Origin: Solirubrum puertoriconensis
Lineage (GTDB): Bacteria > Bacteroidota > Bacteroidia > Cytophagales > Hymenobacteraceae
Assembly: GCF_001483135.1 (NCBI RefSeq)
Contig: NZ_LNAL01000008.1
Span: 1,364,001 to 1,428,000 of the forward strand
Reading direction: 5' to 3'
DNA: 64,000 nt
The position numbers and the translations under genes are program-made. The notes under the pieces were generated by a model. That model ran no database searches. It was not told the origin of the DNA and was given only the letters and a program-made list of their open reading frames with translations. Positions within the stretch are counted from its first letter, which is position 1. Each line of letters opens with the position of its first letter. Of this stretch, positions 32,577 through 40,778 are shown piece by piece.

Positions 32577-32783
32577 ATGGAAAACTTACACGATTGGATT
32601 TCGAGTGGATGCGCCCTTGTCTCCCTTGGTATTTCATTGTTCACCTTGGATAAGGTGAATAAGATCAAAAAGGAATCTAACATGTCCACTGGCGACATGA
32701 CCAACAGCCGGCCAGTTAACCAAACGCTTCATGGAGGCTCTAACAACACCCAAGTAGGCGGAGACCAGTACAATGGCCGATAG
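32577..32783 (+). CDS. Small membrane protein with C-terminal amyloid-signalling-like motif
   Basis: 68 residues, ATG at 32577 to TAG at 32783. Residues 6-24 form a hydrophobic membrane helix (W-I-S-S-G-C-A-L-V-S-L-G-I-S-L-F), followed by a basic stretch (K-V-N-K-I-K-K). Residues 48-67 carry N-Q-x3-G-G-x3-T-Q-V-x-G-x-Q-Y-N, which the next protein repeats at residues 5-24 with 10 of 20 identities, no gap, and conservative differences. The Q-V-G core recalls the RHIM amyloid motif. It overlaps the next gene by 11 bases, so the two are made together. It is proposed to be the membrane effector of an ABC-3C system. Confidence 0.75.
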   Translation: MENLHDWISSGCALVSLGISLFTLDKVNKIKKESNMSTGDMTNSRPVNQTLHGGSNNTQVGGDQYNGR

Positions 32784-33321
32784 CAACCAACGAATACTAG
32801 GCGGTACTGGACACACGCAGATTGCAGGTAACCAGTACAACAGCAATCATTACTACGCCGCGCCCACTTCCGATGCTATTGAACTTGGCGTCATTGGTGA
32901 GGTATTCTCCTTTGTTACCCAGAACATTGACGCCTGCAAGCAGTACAAGAAGAGCAAACCTGACACTTGGGTCCAGACGCAGGATAAAATGCGAATCAAT
33001 TTTTCAGCAAAAGATTGCGAAGCGATAGAACAGCTTTACTACAACGCTTTGCCCAAGATGAAATTAATTGAATCGTATTTTCAAAAGTTAGATGAAGATC
33101 AGCACGATGATCTTCATAATTACTTTTATGAGCTATATCTAATTCATAGATCGCGAGATATTAATCCAATGATGATTTTTAGCGATTTAATAACGTCAAT
33201 AATTCCTCCAAATCGACAGAGAGATCCGCAATACCGAAATATTGCAATGGCTATGGTAATGATGTTTTTTGAGGATTGTACTATATTTGAAAAAACAGTG
33301 ACGCCAACACTCTGGGACTGA
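32773..33321 (+). CDS. ABC-3C system CTD-type protein with N-terminal amyloid-like motif
   Basis: 182 residues. Residues 5-24 hold the same N-Q-x3-G-G-x3-T-Q-I-x-G-x-Q-Y-N motif as the preceding protein. Residues about 33-182 form an all-helical domain, including I-N-F-S-A-K-D-C-E-A-I-E-Q-L-Y-Y-N and F-Y-E-L-Y-L-I-H-R-S-R, with the pattern of the ABC-three-component C-terminal domain that links effectors to the ATPase. It has no separate catalytic domain, so it may signal through the motif instead. It is coupled to both neighbours (11-base overlap upstream, one-base overlap downstream). AT-rich relative to the phage. Confidence 0.7.
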   Translation: MADSNQRILGGTGHTQIAGNQYNSNHYYAAPTSDAIELGVIGEVFSFVTQNIDACKQYKKSKPDTWVQTQDKMRINFSAKDCEAIEQLYYNALPKMKLIESYFQKLDEDQHDDLHNYFYELYLIHRSRDINPMMIFSDLITSIIPPNRQRDPQYRNIAMAMVMMFFEDCTIFEKTVTPTLWD

Positions 33322-33569
33322 TGATAACCCCAACAAAACATGGAGATATAACCAAGAATGCATTGGTTGTTGCTGCCGAGGTAATTAAATTATTGAAAAA
33401 GGATGATTATAATATTGATGAGTTGCATAAGGTTTTAGCTAAGAAAAAAGAAATATCTCTGTATTTGTATAACGACGTGTTATTGTTTTTGTATTTGGTT
33501 GATGCTATTGAGTTAGTTCAAGATAAAGTAATTCTCATCGAAAAAAAGGACGAAAATGTTCTTAATTAA
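33321..33569 (+). CDS. ABC-3C middle component (MC6-like)
   Basis: 82 residues, helical with a winged-helix-like pattern. The opening M-I-T-P-T-K-H-G and the central L-Y-L-Y-N-D-V-L-L-F-L-Y-L-V-D-A-I-E-L match the small middle components of ABC-three-component systems (I-x-P-T-K-H at the N-terminus, then L-x-F-L-Y near the end). In these systems the component bridges the ATPase and the CTD/effector protein. Its start overlaps the CTD gene stop by one base, and it overlaps the ATPase gene by 14 bases. The family call is from the shared pattern. Confidence 0.7.
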   Translation: MITPTKHGDITKNALVVAAEVIKLLKKDDYNIDELHKVLAKKKEISLYLYNDVLLFLYLVDAIELVQDKVILIEKKDENVLN

Positions 33570-35325
33570 TATTTATTCAGAGCCTGCAGGTCTCTTTCCA
33601 GAAGTAACATTTAAAAATGGGGTCAATTTTATTTTTGGAAAGAAGGAAACCTCAGACCCTAAGGAGTCTTTGAATGGCATTGGTAAATCCACCTTTCTGG
33701 ACCTTGTAGACTTTTGTTTGCTTGCTTCTTTACAAAAAACGCACAACCCGCGTCTGTACGCCGCTAAAGAAATAACTGACGATTACTTCATCGTCTTGAA
33801 TTTCCGAGTGGGTGGAAAAGTGTACACAATCAAGCGCTCCACGGCAAATCCCAAGTTTGTTGCATTCGGCGAACTAGGCTTTACCCAAGGAATGAACGCC
33901 GACGAAGCACGCGAACTGCTTGCCGAACTCATTTTCAGCCGTCCAGAAAATTACCAAGGTTTGCTGGAGGCCAAGTGGTTTCGCCCCTTAATATCCTTCT
34001 ACTTAAAGGTTCAGAAATTTAAGAAAGGACTTTTTGCTGATCCGTTTAAGTACTTGGCTGAGGCAAAGGACTTAGACTTAAATGTATATCATTTATACCT
34101 GCTCGGGCTTGATAATAACCTTGCAATCAAAAATGCAGAGTTGTATACGGAGCTTAAGTCTTTAAAGCCAGCAATTAAAAAGCTTCAGCACTTCGTTTCC
34201 AAACGCTTAAAGCTGAAGGATTCAGGTATGGTGGCGAGCGAAATAAATAAGATTGTTGCTAAAATTAAACGACTTGAAAATACTATCGATTCGTTCCGGC
34301 TTGCGGAACAGTATAAAGATGTGGAAAATGAAGCCAATGAATTGACCGGTAAAATTAAAGAGCTATTGCTTCAAAATGTTACCGACAATAAATTATTGGC
34401 AGACTATATATCTACCTATGAACAAGATGAGAAAATAAGCCCTCAGCGTGTTGCAAAGATTTATAATGAAATATCTGAGGAGTTGGCCTATGCTGTCAAA
34501 AAATCATTAAATGAAGCTGTGATTTTTCGACAGCGAATAAACATCTCAAGAAAGAAATTTTTGTCAGACGAAATCCAGCGTCTCACTCAGTCGCTTCAGG
34601 TCAACGAAAAGCAAATTCGTGAGTTAGAAGAGCGACGGGCTAAGCTGTTCACGTTTTTGTCAAACAAAAATGCTTTAAAGGACCTGACTGAATCTTACTA
34701 TATTCTGAACGAACAGAAGCAACACTTGGCAGAAATACAAGCCAATACCAAATTGCTGGAGCAGTTGAATCAGGATCTAGCGCTGTTGGAGGTGCAGGTG
34801 TCCAACATTAAGGCAGCTTACTTTGCCTTTGTCAGAGAGAATAAAAGAACTATTGACGACCTGACAATGCTGTTTTACGAAGTATTGCAGGCGCTGTACT
34901 CCGAGGAAAACAACACGGCAGGATTTTCAATTACCCCAGACCAGACCAAGGAAAAGGTGTTAGACATTGTGGTAACCCTGCCGGATATGTTTGGGAAGGG
35001 CAAAAACCACGGACGAGCATTGCTTTACGATCTAACCGTGGCCATTCACAACATCCGCACAACCTACAACTTTCCCCGTTTCTTGGTGCATGATGGCATT
35101 TTCGATGGGATGGATAAGGCGCACTTCATCGCCACGCTCGAGTTTGTCGATAGGCAGGTAGAGAATGGCCTGGAGTTCCAGTACATTGTTACGGTTAACG
35201 AGGAAGGTTCATTAGAAGACAACTTCGGAAAGAAAGAACTAGTGGATCCAAGAGTGGTTGAGGATGAGGCCATCTTGGTGCTTTCGCCGAGCCGAAAGTT
35301 GTTCGGAACTGACTTCGCCGCATGA
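33556..35325 (+). CDS. ABC-3C system ATPase (DUF2326-containing)
   Basis: 589 residues, SMC-like ABC ATPase. Walker A is N-G-I-G-K-S-T at 40-46 and follows an N-terminal strand set (I-Y-S-E-P-A-G-L-F-P). A long coiled coil spans about 195-430. The C-terminal DUF2326-type half-domain has a degenerate signature (G-R-A-L-L-Y-D-L-T at about 486-494) and a Walker B-like F-L-V-H-D-G-I-F-D-G at 509-518. It is the conserved core of ABC-3C conflict systems and is thought to sense DNA and switch the effector. It is the third overlapping gene of the cassette and lies between repressor and integrase. Confidence 0.85.
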   Translation: MFLINIYSEPAGLFPEVTFKNGVNFIFGKKETSDPKESLNGIGKSTFLDLVDFCLLASLQKTHNPRLYAAKEITDDYFIVLNFRVGGKVYTIKRSTANPKFVAFGELGFTQGMNADEARELLAELIFSRPENYQGLLEAKWFRPLISFYLKVQKFKKGLFADPFKYLAEAKDLDLNVYHLYLLGLDNNLAIKNAELYTELKSLKPAIKKLQHFVSKRLKLKDSGMVASEINKIVAKIKRLENTIDSFRLAEQYKDVENEANELTGKIKELLLQNVTDNKLLADYISTYEQDEKISPQRVAKIYNEISEELAYAVKKSLNEAVIFRQRINISRKKFLSDEIQRLTQSLQVNEKQIRELEERRAKLFTFLSNKNALKDLTESYYILNEQKQHLAEIQANTKLLEQLNQDLALLEVQVSNIKAAYFAFVRENKRTIDDLTMLFYEVLQALYSEENNTAGFSITPDQTKEKVLDIVVTLPDMFGKGKNHGRALLYDLTVAIHNIRTTYNFPRFLVHDGIFDGMDKAHFIATLEFVDRQVENGLEFQYIVTVNEEGSLEDNFGKKELVDPRVVEDEAILVLSPSRKLFGTDFAA

Positions 35326-35343
35326 TCTGTATTTCAACCACTT

Positions 35344-36702
35344 ATGCCCGCCACCTTCAAGCTCGTTCTCTCCGCCAAGCCCGACGCCATCGACGGGCTC
35401 TACGATGTGCGCCTGCGCATCACGGCGGAGCGGGTGAGCCGTTTCCTTAATACGGGGGTCGCTATTGCACAGAAGCATTGGAATCCGAAAGCCACGCTGG
35501 ACAAGGAGAACTGGATCAAGACCAGCCACCACGACCACGCCGAGCACAACGACTCCTTATATAATATGCTGCGGCATGCTAAAAAGCTGGCGACGGCGCA
35601 TCCAGCCTGGAGCGCCGACCAGCTCAAGGCGGCGCTGAAGAACGGTGGGGTGGATCCTTCCGCGCCCGACTTTATTGCGTTCTGCCGTAAGGTACTCGCT
35701 CAGGAGCAGGCCGTGCTCGACGAGGCGCATCGCAAAGGCAAGCCGACGCCTGGCCTCAGCCAAGGCACCATCGACTCCCGCCGCCCCATCATCGAGAAGC
35801 TGGCCAGCTGGCACGGCAAGCCGTTGCCGTTCGCCCAGCTCACCGAGGAGCTCATCAAAAAGTACGAGCACTACCTGCTGCGTGACGTCGGCAACGCCGG
35901 CACCACGACGGTGAAGAACCTAAAGACGCTGCACACCTTTATCCGGGAAGCGATCAAGGCGCGCTACCTCACGCCCGACAAGGACCCGATGGCGCTCTAC
36001 GAGTACCCGGATGCCAAGCCGAAGCGCGTGTGGATGGAGAAAGGGGAGGTGGATAGCTTTGAAACGGTGACGCTGCCGGCGGCCCAGCACGCCGCGCGCA
36101 CCGTGTACTTCCTGCAGCACTACGCCCACGGCTCGCGCATCGGCGTAATCCTGCGGCTGAAGTGGCGCGACCGCGCCGCCGGGCGCATCCGGTTTGTCAT
36201 GGACAAAGGCGGCCGCATCAAGCTGGTGGAAGAAACGCCCGAGCTCACGGCGCTGCTCGACTCCTTCCTGCCGAAGCAGGGCAAGCCGGATCCGGACGCG
36301 TACATCCTGCCGTACCTGCCCGCCGGCTTTGAGCAGCTGCACCCTAAGGAGCAGCTCGAGACGACCAAGCGCGTGACCTCGGCGATCAACGCCAACCTGA
36401 AGCGCGCGGCGCAGAAGCTGGGCATCGAGAAGAAGCTGAGCAGCCACGTGGCCCGGCGCACGCTGGCCACTCTGTCGGAACGGGTGCTGCGCGGCGACCT
36501 GCGCCAGGTAGGAGGACTGCTCGGCCACACTAACACCCGTACCACGCAGATCTACTTGCAGGATATGGATACCTTTGTCGTCGACGAGGCCGCAAGGCAG
36601 GTGTACCAGGCGCTTGGGGCGTCAGGTACAACACAGGTACAACAACCACTGAACACCGGTGAACAGCCGGTGTCCGATCCGGACGCTGAAAACGCTGCCT
36701 AG
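35344..36702 (+). CDS. Phage integrase, tyrosine recombinase
   Basis: 452 residues. The N-terminal ~110 residues are a SAM-like/arm-binding region with W-N-P-K-A-T. The catalytic domain has Arg265 (H-G-S-R-I-G), a Lys in M-D-K-G-G-R, H-x-x-R at 368-371 (S-H-V-A-R-R), the second His at about 395 (L-G-H-T-N-T), and the nucleophile Tyr404 (T-Q-I-Y-L). All are present, so it should be active. Proteins of this layout integrate phages and conjugative elements in Bacteroidota. It ends the phage, and its 3' end carries tandem and inverted repeats. Confidence 0.95.
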   Translation: MPATFKLVLSAKPDAIDGLYDVRLRITAERVSRFLNTGVAIAQKHWNPKATLDKENWIKTSHHDHAEHNDSLYNMLRHAKKLATAHPAWSADQLKAALKNGGVDPSAPDFIAFCRKVLAQEQAVLDEAHRKGKPTPGLSQGTIDSRRPIIEKLASWHGKPLPFAQLTEELIKKYEHYLLRDVGNAGTTTVKNLKTLHTFIREAIKARYLTPDKDPMALYEYPDAKPKRVWMEKGEVDSFETVTLPAAQHAARTVYFLQHYAHGSRIGVILRLKWRDRAAGRIRFVMDKGGRIKLVEETPELTALLDSFLPKQGKPDPDAYILPYLPAGFEQLHPKEQLETTKRVTSAINANLKRAAQKLGIEKKLSSHVARRTLATLSERVLRGDLRQVGGLLGHTNTRTTQIYLQDMDTFVVDEAARQVYQALGASGTTQVQQPLNTGEQPVSDPDAENAA

Positions 36703-36727
36703 CCGGCAAACTGAACACCGGCTGTCC
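36623..36727. repeat. Repeat cluster at the integrase 3' end (possible att / arm sites)
   Basis: An exact tandem 11-mer, CAGGTACAACA, occupies 36623-36633 and 36634-36644. CTGAACACCGG is found at 36649-36659 and again at 36711-36721, and an inverted CCGGTGTCC lies between them near 36,668-36,676. The repeats cross the integrase stop. Because the phage-host junction must lie near here, they could be arm-type integrase or Xis sites of attR. Confidence 0.5.
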
Positions 36728-36770
36728 ATAGCTGACCAGTTGTTGCGGTCCGCTCGTCACCTCAACTAAA

Positions 36771-36807
36771 GAAAAGCCCCAAAACTCCTTTTGTTTTGGG
36801 GCTTTTC
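36771..36807. terminator. Strong bidirectional terminator after the integrase
   Basis: Perfect 15-base arms GAAAAGCCCCAAAAC (36771-36785) and GTTTTGGGGCTTTTC (36793-36807) with a 7-base loop. It lies 69 bases downstream of the integrase stop. It ends the integrase transcript and marks the border zone between phage and host. Confidence 0.9.
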
Positions 36808-36890
36808 GTTTTCCAGGGTACGCCTAAAGTCTTGCGTGCCCACTACCCAAGCCATCGTCTTGCAGCCACTTCTTTCAGCGGCTTTCCTCA

Positions 36891-37289
36891 ATGCGCGAGT
36901 TCTTCAAAAATTCAGTAGGTAAGGTCATCTACCACAGCCAAGGCTATGTGCGCTTGGTGTATGGCCCTGAAAAGCGCGCAGTAGAGGAGCTAGAAGTTTT
37001 TGTGCGGCAGGTGAGTAACCTCATCAAAACGTCGGGCCTTAATAAGGTGCTCATTGACCAACGACTGATGAAAGAGTTTTCGCTTTCCGAGAGCCAATGG
37101 ATAGCCAATTTTTGGCTTACTCAAGCCCAAGATTTAGGCCTGATTTACCGGGCAACTTTGCCGCCTAAGGATGTAATTGCACGGTTAGCAGCAAACAATC
37201 TGTTAAAAGCTTCCTCAGCACCTTACCTCATCAATCAGGCTTTTGAACACGAGGCCGAGGCGTTGGCCTGGCTGCTGAAGCAGCCTTAA
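36891..37289 (+). CDS. STAS/SpoIIAA-like hypothetical protein
   Basis: 132 residues. The pattern Y-H-S-Q-G-Y-V-R-L-V-Y-G-P at 14-26, a central L-N-K-V-L-I-D-Q-R-L (about 49-58), and a W-I-A-N-F-W segment match short Hymenobacter-type proteins related to SpoIIAA/STAS domains. They may work in stress-signalling partner switching. It is the first clear host gene beyond the integrase and is followed by a strong terminator. Confidence 0.55.
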   Translation: MREFFKNSVGKVIYHSQGYVRLVYGPEKRAVEELEVFVRQVSNLIKTSGLNKVLIDQRLMKEFSLSESQWIANFWLTQAQDLGLIYRATLPPKDVIARLAANNLLKASSAPYLINQAFEHEAEALAWLLKQP

Positions 37290-37313
37290 AATGTCGAGTG
37301 CTATACGCAAGCT

Positions 37314-37351
37314 AAACCCGCTTTCAGCAAATACCTGAAAGCGGGTTTTTT
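37314..37351 (+). terminator. Rho-independent terminator
   Basis: Perfect 14-base arms AAACCCGCTTTCAG (37314-37327) and CTGAAAGCGGGTTT (37335-37348), followed by a T run to 37351. It terminates the STAS-like gene, whose stop is 25 bases upstream. Confidence 0.92.
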
Positions 37352-37433
37352 GTGTTGATTTTGCCGCTGTTTAGGTGCACACAGCAAGCTTAAAAGGGCG
37401 GTTACTTAGCGCACCAATAACCTAGAAAAGCAT

Positions 37434-37462
37434 AAAGCCCCGGTTCAACGAACCGAGGCTTT
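37434..37462. terminator. Second terminator-like hairpin in a gene-free stretch
   Basis: AAAGCCcCGGTTC (37434-37446) pairs with GAACCGaGGCTTT (37450-37462), one mismatch and a 3-base loop. T-rich ends exist on both strands. No gene ends immediately upstream of it. Confidence 0.6.
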
Positions 37463-37567
37463 TGGGCTAACCTAGCAGCCAACTAATGTCGGCTACGGAT
37501 ACTTACGAAGCACTTTGCGCGACTGGATTTAGGGCAAGCAAAATTTATTTGCTCGGGCTACAACGGA

Positions 37568-37598
37568 AAAAGCCACGGACCAGAGGACCGCGGCTTTT
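37568..37598. terminator. Third terminator-like hairpin in a gene-free stretch
   Basis: AAAAGCCaCGG (37568-37578) pairs with CCGcGGCTTTT (37588-37598) around a 9-base loop, with one mismatch. Like the hairpin at 37434, it lies in a stretch with no recognised gene, so it may end small RNAs. Confidence 0.55.
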
Positions 37599-38054
37599 CC
37601 CATATTCCAAACAAGAACGCCCTAGGGCGTTCTGGAGTGTAAACCAATCAGCTATCTGATAAGTGCCTGAAGGGTAACAAGAAAAATAGTGCACATATAC
37701 CGTTTGTGGTTACTGGTTGCAGTGAGTATAATCAGCTGAACAGAGAAAAGAGCAGAGAAGAAGCTACGTATTTGTTCACGATAAAATGCGTATTGTACTG
37801 TAGGCATTTGGCAAGGATGAGCCGTACAATGCAGGAGGGAGCCTTACGTAAGTAGCGGCGCCCGAAAATGCCTGAGCTTAAGCAAGGTGGCAATGCCGTT
37901 GCACCAGTAGGTGGCCCGCTACCGAGCCCAAGCGAGGGTAATGTTGACAGCATTAAACCTCAAAAAGGCCTTGTTAAGCTGCTGAAGCCACATCCCAAAG
38001 ACAAGCTCAGCCGTAGAGGAGCCCGATCTACATTCTCTCAACCTTCCCTCAGCT

Positions 38055-40700
38055 ATGAAAATCGTCGACCTCCGCACCATGCGTGGGCCTAGCTACTGGT
38101 CCGTGAAGCACCCCAAAATCATCGTGCTGAAACTTGACCTAGAAGAACTGGCCGATACCTGGAGCAACGCCGTGCCGGGCCTCGATACTCGCCTGTTGCG
38201 CCTACTGCCCGACCTCGAGAAGCCGCGGAGCAACGATGCCCGCGAGGCTGCGAAGCGCCCACCGCTTACGTGCGAGCAAATCGCCGATGGCGAACCGTGG
38301 GGCCATATTGTGCAGCACGTAGCCCTAGAGCTGCAGCGCATGGCCGGTATGCCCATGCGCTGGGGCAAATCGCACCCGGCCCACGAGGAGAACATGGAGA
38401 TGGTGCTGTTTGAGTACCAGGAGGAGCGGGCCGGCCGTGTAGCCGCCGAAGCCGCCGTCGACCTAATTAACGCCTTGGTGCGCAAGGAGAAGTACGACGT
38501 GCGGGCCATTGTCGATGAGCTGCACGAAATACGGGAAGAAGAATACTTTGGGCCCAGCACCTACAGCATTGTGGCCGAAGCCGCGTCGCGGGGCATTCCG
38601 TACATTCAGCTGCGCGAGAGCAACATTATCCAGTTGGGCTACGGCGTCAACCAGAAGCGCATTTGGGCTACCACCAGCAGCTACACCTCGCACGCAGCCG
38701 TGGAAATTGCCGGGAACAAGAACCGCACGAAAGCCATGCTGGCCGAAGCCGGGGTACCAGTGCCGCGCGGTACCACCGTGTACGATGCCGACGAGCTGAA
38801 GCAGGCTGTTGAAGACCTAGGCTACCCCATCGTAACCAAGCCGCTCGATGGCAACCACGGCAAAGGTGCCACTATCAACATCAAAAACTGGAAGGACGCA
38901 CTGGCTGGCCTCAAAGCCGCGCAACAGTACTCCGAAGCAGTCATTGTAGAGCAATTCATCGAAGGGTTCGATTTCCGCTTGCTTGTGATTAACGGCAAGC
39001 TGGTAGCTGCGGCCAAGCGTACGCCGGCAGCCGTTACCGGCGACGGGGTGCACACCATTCAGGAGCTGATCGACGAGATAAACAAAGACCCGCGGCGCGG
39101 CATAGGTCACGAGAAGGTGCTTACCAAAATCAAGATTGATAAGCACACCAACCAAATCCTGAAAGCCCGCGAGCTGACACCCAAATCGGTGCTGCCGGCG
39201 GGGGAGGTGCTGTACCTCAAGAGCACGGCCAACATCAGCACGGGCGGTACTGCCACCGATGTCACCGACCTTGTTGACCCCTACAACGTGCTGCTGGCCG
39301 AACGCGTGGCTGGCATTGTGGGGCTCGATATCTGCGGCATCGATGTACTAACTACCGACATTGCCATTCCGCTGAATGAAACCCGCGGGGCCGTAATCGA
39401 GGTGAATGCTGCGCCCGGTTTCCGTATGCACATTTCGCCGGCGGAGGGCTTGCCGCGCAACGTAGCAGCGCCGGTGGTGGATATGCTGTTCCCGCGCGGT
39501 GCTAACTCGCGCATTCCGATTTTTGCGGTAACGGGCACCAACGGCAAAACCACCACCACGTTGCTGCTCTCGCACCTGGTGGCTTCCAAAGGCTTCAAAG
39601 TTGGGCACACTACTACTAGCGGTATTTATATACAAGGCCGCCAGCTGCAAAGCGGCGACTGCACGGGTGGCCAAAGCACCGAGTTTGTGCTGAAGGACCC
39701 CACCGTAGACTTTGCCGTGCTAGAAGTAGCCCGCGGCGGTATGCTGCGCTCGGGCTTGGGTTTTCAGTACTGCGATGTGGCCGTTGTAACCAACGTAGCC
39801 GCCGACCACCTAGGGATGCGGGACATTCATACGGTGGAGGAAATGGCAGCCGTAAAGGGTGTGCTGCCGCGCACGGTGCGCAAGAGCGGCTGGGCTGTGC
39901 TTAATGCCGACAACGAGTACACCTACGCCATGCGGCAGTGGGTCGATTGCAAAGTAGCCTTGTTCAGCATGGATGAGAACAGCCCGCGCATTCGCAGCCA
40001 CGTGGAGGCTGGTGGGCTAGCCGCCGTGTACGAAGAAGGCTACATCACCATTTACAAGAACACTTACAAGCAGCGCATCGACCAGGCCGAGAACTTCCCC
40101 ATTACCCTAGGTGGCCGGGCCAAGTTCAACATCGAGAATGCGCTGGCAGCGGCGTTGGCGGCGTACTGCTACGGCTTCGAGAAGGACGACATCAAGACGG
40201 CGCTGCGCACGTTTGTGCCCTCGGCTACCAAAACGCCGGGCCGCATGAATGTTTTCCGTTTCCCCGGCTTCGAGGTAATCGTCGATTACGCGCACAACAC
40301 GCACGGCATCGAGAAATTTGGCGAGTTTCTGGCGGCCACTCCGGCGTCGCACCGGGTGGGCATCATCTCAGGTCTCGGCGACCGGCGCGAAGAAGACACC
40401 ATCGATTACGCACGCACGGCTGGCCGCATCTTCGATGAAGTGGTGTTGCGCCAAGACCGCGACCTGCGTGGCAAGACCGCCGAGGAATTGGAGCGCCTAA
40501 TGCGCACGGGCTTGACCACCGACAAGCCGAATTTGCCTATCACGTACATCGAGGATGAGCTTGAGGCCATTGAGTACGCCGTTCAAACAGCCCGCGAAGG
40601 CTCGGTAATCACCATCTTCACCGAGAACATCAAAGGCGCCCTAGGTAAGGTTGAAGAGCTGCAAGCCCGCATTGGGCAGCCCCAGCAGCAGCCTGCCTAG
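38055..40700 (+). CDS. cphA: Cyanophycin synthetase
   Basis: 881 residues, the usual CphA1 length. It polymerises Asp and Arg into the storage polymer multi-L-arginyl-poly-L-aspartate. An N-terminal domain of ~165 residues precedes the ATP-grasp domain (about 215-470, with K-P-L-D-G-N-H-G-K-G and E-V-N-A-A-P-G-F-R-M-H), and a Mur ligase-like domain follows (A-V-T-G-T-N-G-K-T-T-T-T at about 490-501, then D-H-L-G and the C-terminal V-D-Y-A-H-N motif). All motifs are intact. No cyanophycinase gene is seen in the window. Transcription ends at the palindromic terminator at 40714. Confidence 0.95.
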   Translation: MKIVDLRTMRGPSYWSVKHPKIIVLKLDLEELADTWSNAVPGLDTRLLRLLPDLEKPRSNDAREAAKRPPLTCEQIADGEPWGHIVQHVALELQRMAGMPMRWGKSHPAHEENMEMVLFEYQEERAGRVAAEAAVDLINALVRKEKYDVRAIVDELHEIREEEYFGPSTYSIVAEAASRGIPYIQLRESNIIQLGYGVNQKRIWATTSSYTSHAAVEIAGNKNRTKAMLAEAGVPVPRGTTVYDADELKQAVEDLGYPIVTKPLDGNHGKGATINIKNWKDALAGLKAAQQYSEAVIVEQFIEGFDFRLLVINGKLVAAAKRTPAAVTGDGVHTIQELIDEINKDPRRGIGHEKVLTKIKIDKHTNQILKARELTPKSVLPAGEVLYLKSTANISTGGTATDVTDLVDPYNVLLAERVAGIVGLDICGIDVLTTDIAIPLNETRGAVIEVNAAPGFRMHISPAEGLPRNVAAPVVDMLFPRGANSRIPIFAVTGTNGKTTTTLLLSHLVASKGFKVGHTTTSGIYIQGRQLQSGDCTGGQSTEFVLKDPTVDFAVLEVARGGMLRSGLGFQYCDVAVVTNVAADHLGMRDIHTVEEMAAVKGVLPRTVRKSGWAVLNADNEYTYAMRQWVDCKVALFSMDENSPRIRSHVEAGGLAAVYEEGYITIYKNTYKQRIDQAENFPITLGGRAKFNIENALAAALAAYCYGFEKDDIKTALRTFVPSATKTPGRMNVFRFPGFEVIVDYAHNTHGIEKFGEFLAATPASHRVGIISGLGDRREEDTIDYARTAGRIFDEVVLRQDRDLRGKTAEELERLMRTGLTTDKPNLPITYIEDELEAIEYAVQTAREGSVITIFTENIKGALGKVEELQARIGQPQQQPA

Positions 40701-40713
40701 CACCTAGGTGCTA

Positions 40714-40761
40714 CAAAGTAAAACGCCCCGCCGGATGCATCCGGCGGGGCGTTTTACTTTG
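40714..40761. terminator. 48-base perfect palindromic bidirectional terminator
   Basis: The stretch 40714-40761 reads the same on both strands (CAAAGTAAAACGCCCC ... GGGGCGTTTTACTTTG, centre ATGCAT). It lies between convergent cphA and the coiled-coil protein gene and gives T-rich tails in both directions. Confidence 0.95.
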
Positions 40762-40778
40762 CTGAGTAGCGCTTGAGG

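Larger units (their letters stand above)
1..36830. mobile_element. Prophage (tailed dsDNA phage), right part; left end outside window
   Basis: Terminase, portal, prohead protease, capsid, tape measure, tail proteins, replication genes, a Cro/CI-type switch and a tyrosine integrase form one continuous phage genome. The integrase is the last phage gene, and host-type genes start at 36,891, so the right attachment site should lie between about 36,600 and 36,890. The left boundary is not in the window. A tape measure plus tail terminator- and tail tube-like genes suggest a long tail; with no sheath gene seen, siphovirus-like is the best guess. No endolysin was recognised, so the lysis genes may lie beyond the left edge or be divergent. 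Confidence 0.93.
37290..38054. other. Gene-free stretch upstream of cyanophycin synthetase
   Basis: About 760 bases with no convincing gene. It contains three terminator-like hairpins (37314, 37434, 37568), a CCTAGG palindrome at about 37,621 and an AT-rich part at 37,680-37,860 that probably carries the promoter of the synthetase gene. Short open frames on both strands (for example 37868-38092) look random. The repeated hairpins could mark small transcripts or leftovers of lost genes. Confidence 0.5.

Noticed and set aside
37868-38092. Plus-strand 74-residue open frame just before cphA
   Set aside because: It overlaps the cphA start in another frame, is Pro/Lys/Arg-rich without fold signs, and reads like leader DNA.
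38055-40700. cphA as part of the prophage
   Set aside because: It lies beyond the integrase and its terminator, has host codon use and a standard host function, so it belongs to the chromosome.
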